Of a stretch of DNA of 64,000 bases, positions 60,466 to 64,000 are shown piece after piece. The DNA comes from Actinoplanes auranticolor (GTDB taxonomy: Bacteria > Actinomycetota > Actinomycetes > Mycobacteriales > Micromonosporaceae). The notes under the pieces are model-generated. The model saw only the letters and a program-made list of their open reading frames with translations, made no database searches and was not told the origin of the DNA. The DNA lies in NCBI RefSeq assembly GCF_018332655.1, contig NZ_BOQL01000041.1:1-64000 (forward strand), written 5' to 3'. Both the position numbers and the translations under genes were made by a program. Numbering within the stretch: position 1 is the stretch's first letter; each line of letters begins with the position of its first letter.

Positions 60466-61911
60466 TTAACGGGACGCCTGCTCGGCCACCGGCAGGCTGA
60501 CCAGGAACTTGGTGTCACCGGGCTGCGACTGCAGGACGATGTCGCCGCCGTGGCCGTTGACCACGATCCGGTACGAGATGTCCAGGCCCAGCCCGGTGCC
60601 CTCACCGACCGCCTTCGTGGTGAAGAACGGCTCGAAGACCCGCTTGCGCAGCTTCTCGGGCACGCCCGGCCCGGTGTCGCCGATCGACACGATGACGTGG
60701 TCGTCCTCGCGGTACGTCCGGATCGTCAGCGTGCCGGCGCCGTGCATGGCCTGCACCGCGTTGTCGATGATGTTGGTCCAGACCTGGTTCAGCTCCGCCG
60801 GGTGCGCGGGCACCTGGGGCAGGCTGCGGTCGTAGTCCTTGACCACCTTGACGCCGTCGCCGATCTTGTGGCCGAGCATGACCAGGGTGCTGTCCAGGCC
60901 GGTGTGCACGTCGATCCACTGGTGCGCGGCCCGGTCCAGCTGGGAGTACTGCTTGGCCGAGGCGACCAGGGAGGAGACCCGGCCGGTGGCGTCCTCGATG
61001 TCGCTCATCAGCTGCTCGGTCTCCAGCGCGTACCCGATCCAGTGGATGGCCTGATCGAGCAGGCCGGGCTCGACCACCTTGGCCTTGATCAGCTCCAGGC
61101 ACTCGATGTCGAGGCCGCCCTGGGCGAAGACCGGCGCCAGGTCCCAGCCGCCCGTGACGTTGTGCTCCTCCATCCAGTCGCCGAGCTCGTCCTCGCGGTC
61201 GGCGGCCTGCATGGCGGTCAGGGTGGGCGCCTTGGCGGCGCGCTCGATCACGTCCTCCTGCAGCTCGACCAGCGCATCCAGCCGCTCGGGGGCGACCTTG
61301 CCGGCGGCGAGCATGCCCAGCTTGTGCCGCATGCCGGCCACCCGCTGGCGCAGCGCGCCGGTGGCCCGGGACGCCGCCGCGGCCGGATTGTTCAGCTCGT
61401 GCATCAGGCCCGCCGAGAGCGCGCCCAGGGCGACCAGCCGCTGCCGTTCCGAGATGGCCGCCTGGGTGTTGCGCATGCCCAGGGTGAGGCCCTCGAGCAG
61501 GTGGATCGCCATCGGGAACCACTCGCGCATCATCCAGCCGAAGTCCTCGGCGGAGAGCACGAAGAAGTCGGAGTCGTCGAGCGCCCGCATGGAGGCCAAG
61601 TACCTGCGTTCGAGACCCTCGTCGCGGATGTACGCCTGGGTGGCCCCCATGTACACGCCGCGCTGCTCCGTACGGATGGTCTGCACGTCGTCCTGCCCGA
61701 CCCGGCGGGTGAGCGCGATCGTGCCGCTGAGCAGGACGAAGAACTCGTCGGCCGGCTCGCCCTCCGCGATCACCAGGTCACCGGCGGCCACGTGCCGGAC
61801 CCCGCCGTGGTCGGCGATCCAGTCCAGCTGCTCGTCCGTCAGCTTCTCGAACAGGAACAGGGTCCTCAACTCGGCAGGGGTGAGCCTGCCGCTCTCACCG
61901 GGCGCGGACAT
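60466..61911 (-). CDS. Cyclic-nucleotide-binding-domain histidine kinase
   Basis: 481 residues whose ATG directly follows the TAG of the upstream reductase gene. Residues 15-135 form a Crp/cNMP-binding jelly roll (FLFEKLTDEQLDWIADHGGVRHVAAGDLVIAEGEPADEFFVLLSGTIALTRR). A dimerisation helix carries the phospho-acceptor in LVALGALSAGLMHELNNPAAAA (His171), and the ATPase ends the chain (LNQVWTNIIDNAVQAM, VSIGDTGPGVP, FFTTKAVGEGTGLGLDI). No membrane helix, so it is a cytosolic sensor. Its receiver partner is probably the one fused to the reductase made from the same message. Confidence 0.92.
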   Translation of the reverse strand: MSAPGESGRLTPAELRTLFLFEKLTDEQLDWIADHGGVRHVAAGDLVIAEGEPADEFFVLLSGTIALTRRVGQDDVQTIRTEQRGVYMGATQAYIRDEGLERRYLASMRALDDSDFFVLSAEDFGWMMREWFPMAIHLLEGLTLGMRNTQAAISERQRLVALGALSAGLMHELNNPAAAASRATGALRQRVAGMRHKLGMLAAGKVAPERLDALVELQEDVIERAAKAPTLTAMQAADREDELGDWMEEHNVTGGWDLAPVFAQGGLDIECLELIKAKVVEPGLLDQAIHWIGYALETEQLMSDIEDATGRVSSLVASAKQYSQLDRAAHQWIDVHTGLDSTLVMLGHKIGDGVKVVKDYDRSLPQVPAHPAELNQVWTNIIDNAVQAMHGAGTLTIRTYREDDHVIVSIGDTGPGVPEKLRKRVFEPFFTTKAVGEGTGLGLDISYRIVVNGHGGDIVLQSQPGDTKFLVSLPVAEQASR

Positions 61912-63570
61912 CTACTGTGCCTCCAGGTAACGATGGACCAGCGTGACGGCCATCGCGCCCTCGCCGACCGCCGAGGCCACCCGTTTCACCGAGTTGGCCC
62001 GGACGTCGCCGGCGGCGAAGATGCCGGGAACACTGCACTCCAGATAGAACGGATCCCGGTCCCGATCCCATCCCGCCGGACGGGTGCCATTTGTGAGCAG
62101 ATCCGGGCCCGTGTAGACGAAGCCCTTCTCGTCACGCGCGACGGCCCCGCTCAGCCAGTCCGTGCGCGGCTCGGCGCCGATGAAGACGAACAGGTAGCCG
62201 CACTCGACGCTGGTCACCGTGTTGTTCTTGCTGTCACAGATGGTGATCGCCTGGAGGTGCCCGTTGCCCTGGGCGCCGACCACCTCGCAGCGGGTGCGGA
62301 CGTGCACATTGTCGATCTTGTTGAGCTGCTGGATCAGGTAGTACGACATCGACGCCTCGAGGGAGTCGCCGCGGACGAGCAGGGTGACGCTGCGGGCGTA
62401 CCGGGAGAAGAAGAGCGCGGCCTGACCGGCGGAATTCGCCCCGCCGATGATGTAGACGTCGCTGCCGGCGCAGGCCGGCCCCTCGGTCGCCGCGGAGCCG
62501 TAGTAGACGCCGGAGCCGGTCAGCTCGGCCACGCCCTCGGCGGCCAGCGGCCGGTACGCGACGCCGGTGGCGAGCACGATCGAGTGCGCCGAGATCTCCC
62601 CGCCGTCGGCGAAGTGCAGCGTGCGGGCCGAGCCGTCGGTGCGCAGCCCGACCACCTCGCGGGTGTTGAGCACCTCGGCGGAGAACTTGCCGGCCTGCCG
62701 GCGGGCCCGGTCGGTGAGCTGGGCGCCGGAGATGCCGTCGGGGAAGCCGAGGTAGTTCTCGATGCGGGAGCTCTGTCCCGCCTGCCCGCCGACCGCCTGG
62801 CGCTCGACCAGCAGGGTCTTGAGGCCCTCCGAGGCGCCGTAGACGGCCGCGCCGAGCCCGGCCGGCCCGCCGCCCACGATGATCAAGTCGTAGAAGTCGC
62901 GCTCCGGAGCCGTCGACAGCCCGACCGCCTCGGCGACCTCCGAGTTGCTCGGCTGCGCCATCGCCCGGCCGTCCGCGGTCACCACCAGCGGGATGGACTC
63001 CGGGCCCACCCCGGCGGCCTCCAGCAGGCGGCGGCCCTCCGGGTCGTCGGCGGCGAACCACTTGTACGGCACCAGGTTGCGCGCCAGGAAGTCCCGGACC
63101 TGGTACGACGGCTCGCTCCACCGGTGCCCGACCACCCGGACGTCCTCGACCTCGCGGTCCCCGGTGGCCTGCCAGGCGTCCAGCAGCGCGTCCAGGACCG
63201 GGTAGAGCTTCTCCTCCGGCGGGTCCCAGGGCTTGAGCAGGTAGTGGTCGACGTCGACCACGTTGATCGCCTGGATCGCGGCGTCGGTGTCCGCGTACGC
63301 GGTGAGCAGGGCGCGCCGGGCGTTCGGGAACAGGTCCATGGCCTGCTCGAGGAACTCGATGCCGTTCATCTGCGGCATCCGGTAGTCCGCCAGGATGACG
63401 GCCACCCGGCCGCCGCGCAGCTTGATCTCCTTGAGCGCCTCCAGGGCCTCGGCGGCGGAGGCGGCCCGGATGATCCGGTACTGCTCGCCGTAGCGGCGGC
63501 GCAGGTCCCGGGCGATCGCCCGGGACACCGAGGCGTCGTCGTCGACGGTCAGGATGGCGGGGTGACCCAT
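61912..63570 (-). CDS. Receiver domain fused to thioredoxin-reductase-like FAD protein lacking the CxxC
   Basis: 552 residues. Residues 1-130 are a response-regulator receiver (ILTVDDDASVSRAI, Asp62 in VILADYRMPQMNG, LLTAYADTDAAI, YLLKPWDPPEEKL), and about 135-220 a small thioredoxin-like linker. From 228 an FAD/NAD(P)H reductase follows (DLIIVGGGPAGLGAAVYGASEGLKTLLVE, GGQAGQSSRIENYLGFP, VYIIGGANSAGQAALFFSRYA, IFAAGDVRANSVKRVASAVGEGAMAV). Where thioredoxin reductases have CATC the sequence reads SAAT (359-362), so it cannot pass electrons through that disulfide. It may be a redox sensor or act on another acceptor. Confidence 0.92.
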   Translation of the reverse strand: MGHPAILTVDDDASVSRAIARDLRRRYGEQYRIIRAASAAEALEALKEIKLRGGRVAVILADYRMPQMNGIEFLEQAMDLFPNARRALLTAYADTDAAIQAINVVDVDHYLLKPWDPPEEKLYPVLDALLDAWQATGDREVEDVRVVGHRWSEPSYQVRDFLARNLVPYKWFAADDPEGRRLLEAAGVGPESIPLVVTADGRAMAQPSNSEVAEAVGLSTAPERDFYDLIIVGGGPAGLGAAVYGASEGLKTLLVERQAVGGQAGQSSRIENYLGFPDGISGAQLTDRARRQAGKFSAEVLNTREVVGLRTDGSARTLHFADGGEISAHSIVLATGVAYRPLAAEGVAELTGSGVYYGSAATEGPACAGSDVYIIGGANSAGQAALFFSRYARSVTLLVRGDSLEASMSYYLIQQLNKIDNVHVRTRCEVVGAQGNGHLQAITICDSKNNTVTSVECGYLFVFIGAEPRTDWLSGAVARDEKGFVYTGPDLLTNGTRPAGWDRDRDPFYLECSVPGIFAAGDVRANSVKRVASAVGEGAMAVTLVHRYLEAQ

Positions 63571-63580
63571 GCTTCAGTCC

Positions 63581-63874
63581 TCAGGGATGCGTGAACGAGG
63601 GGGCGTCCGCGACCTCGAAGGCCACGTTGTCCTGGTAGCACCACCACCAGTTCTCACCCGGCTCGTACGACTGCACGATGGGGTTGCCGGTGGCGTGGAA
63701 GTGGGCGGTGGCGTGCTTGCCGGGCGACGAGTCGCAGCAGCCGACGTGCCCGCAGGTCATGCAGACCCGCAGGTGCACCCAGCGGCCACCCTCGGCGAGG
63801 CACTCCACGCAGCCGCCGCCGGACGGCTGGACGTCCTGGACCTGGTCGAGGTGGGTGCAGGCAGGCTTGGTCAT
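63581..63874 (-). CDS. UBP-type zinc-finger protein
   Basis: 97 residues. It is a single ZnF-UBP domain: CTHLDQV, GCVECLAEGGRWVHLRVCMTCGHVGCCDSSPGKHATAHFHATGNPIVQSYEPGENWWWCY, with paired Cys and His ligands and the aromatic patch that in eukaryotic deubiquitinases binds the free C-terminus of ubiquitin. Bacterial copies usually sit beside the same FAD reductase and kinase genes, as here. Its ATG overlaps the stop of the upstream acetyltransferase, and the reductase starts 10 bp after it. It probably binds a peptide tail; the ligand in bacteria is unknown. Confidence 0.92.
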   Translation of the reverse strand: MTKPACTHLDQVQDVQPSGGGCVECLAEGGRWVHLRVCMTCGHVGCCDSSPGKHATAHFHATGNPIVQSYEPGENWWWCYQDNVAFEVADAPSFTHP

Positions 63875-64000
63875 CCGGGGTTTCCTCTCACGGCGAGCAG
63901 ATCTCGGTATTCCGGGTGCCGCTCGAGGTACCCGGAGACGAAGGGACAGGTCACCACGACCGGCGTGGATCGGCCCCGGGCGTCCTCGAGCGCGGCGGAG
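63871..64000 (-). CDS. GNAT-family acetyltransferase, C-terminal end only
   Basis: The last 42 full codons of a gene running in from beyond the window: SAALEDARGRSTPVVVTCPFVSGYLERHPEYRDLLAVRGNPG, then TGA. This resembles the C-terminus of the short Gcn5-like (YjdJ-type) N-acetyltransferases, which end CPFVxxYLxRHPEY. The stop overlaps the zinc-finger start (ATGA), so it is the first visible gene of the operon. Too little is present to judge its substrate. Confidence 0.7.
   Translation of the reverse strand, partial: SAALEDARGRSTPVVVTCPFVSGYLERHPEYRDLLAVRGNPG

Overview
The window is high-GC DNA with many GTG starts, GTGA/ATGA stop-start overlaps, a SARP/AfsR regulator and lipobox or long secretory leaders. 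This points to a filamentous actinomycete, most likely a Micromonosporaceae (Actinoplanes-like). Everything looks chromosomal. I saw no rRNA, tRNA, IS element, prophage or CRISPR array. Coding density is high, and most convergent gene pairs overlap or abut.

Layout. 1-6718: two tandem secreted proteins with FG-GAP-type repeats (minus), a large AfsR-type regulator (plus), then a lipoprotein and a small secreted protein. 6774-9405: a TspO gene, a deletion scar joining remnants of a TetR repressor and a CocE-type hydrolase, and a 48-residue membrane peptide. 9395-16035: an oligo-glucosidase (GH13) and a glycan block of two GT4 glycosyltransferases, an alpha/alpha-barrel protein and a GH130 enzyme, the last three translationally coupled. 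16032-22049: a NarL-type two-component system, a YqeB-like protein, a methyltransferase, a membrane GGDEF protein and a Gfo/Idh/MocA oxidoreductase. 22046-29060: the kynA-kynU-amidohydrolase tryptophan catabolic operon, YchJ, a MerR regulator with its aldo/keto reductase target, a stand-alone chemoreceptor signalling domain and a HEAT-repeat protein.

29237-41729 is the most coherent system: a LacI regulator, an ABC sugar importer (binding lipoprotein plus two permeases, no ATPase), a cytoplasmic GH13 alpha-glucosidase and two large secreted enzymes. Their beta-helix domains carry the Asp...Asp-Asp spacing of GH87 alpha-1,3-glucanases/mycodextranases. I read this as an alpha-1,3-glucan (mutan, nigeran or fungal wall glucan) utilisation locus: extracellular depolymerisation, oligosaccharide import, intracellular hydrolysis.

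41730-48023: a small hypothetical protein, a SulP-STAS-carbonic anhydrase fusion, an SDR and pyruvate phosphate dikinase. 48024-55749: a GCS2/circularly permuted ATP-grasp fusion, an N-acetylglutaminylglutamine-amidotransferase-type AsnO and an S9 peptidase, followed by an MFS transporter. This resembles a NAGGN-type dipeptide osmolyte operon with the ligase and peptidase replaced. 55788-57062: a membrane protein with a Thr/Pro tail and a DinB-like protein. 57116-64000 (all minus): a 1066-residue protein with a canonical C3HC4 RING finger and a TerD-like C-terminus, then a tight operon, read in its own direction, of GNAT acetyltransferase, UBP-type zinc finger, receiver/thioredoxin-reductase-like fusion without the CxxC, and cyclic-nucleotide-binding/histidine kinase fusion.

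Five genes have a -10 hexamer 6-8 nt before the start codon and are probably leaderless. Three convergent pairs share a CTAG tetranucleotide that supplies a TAG stop to both strands.
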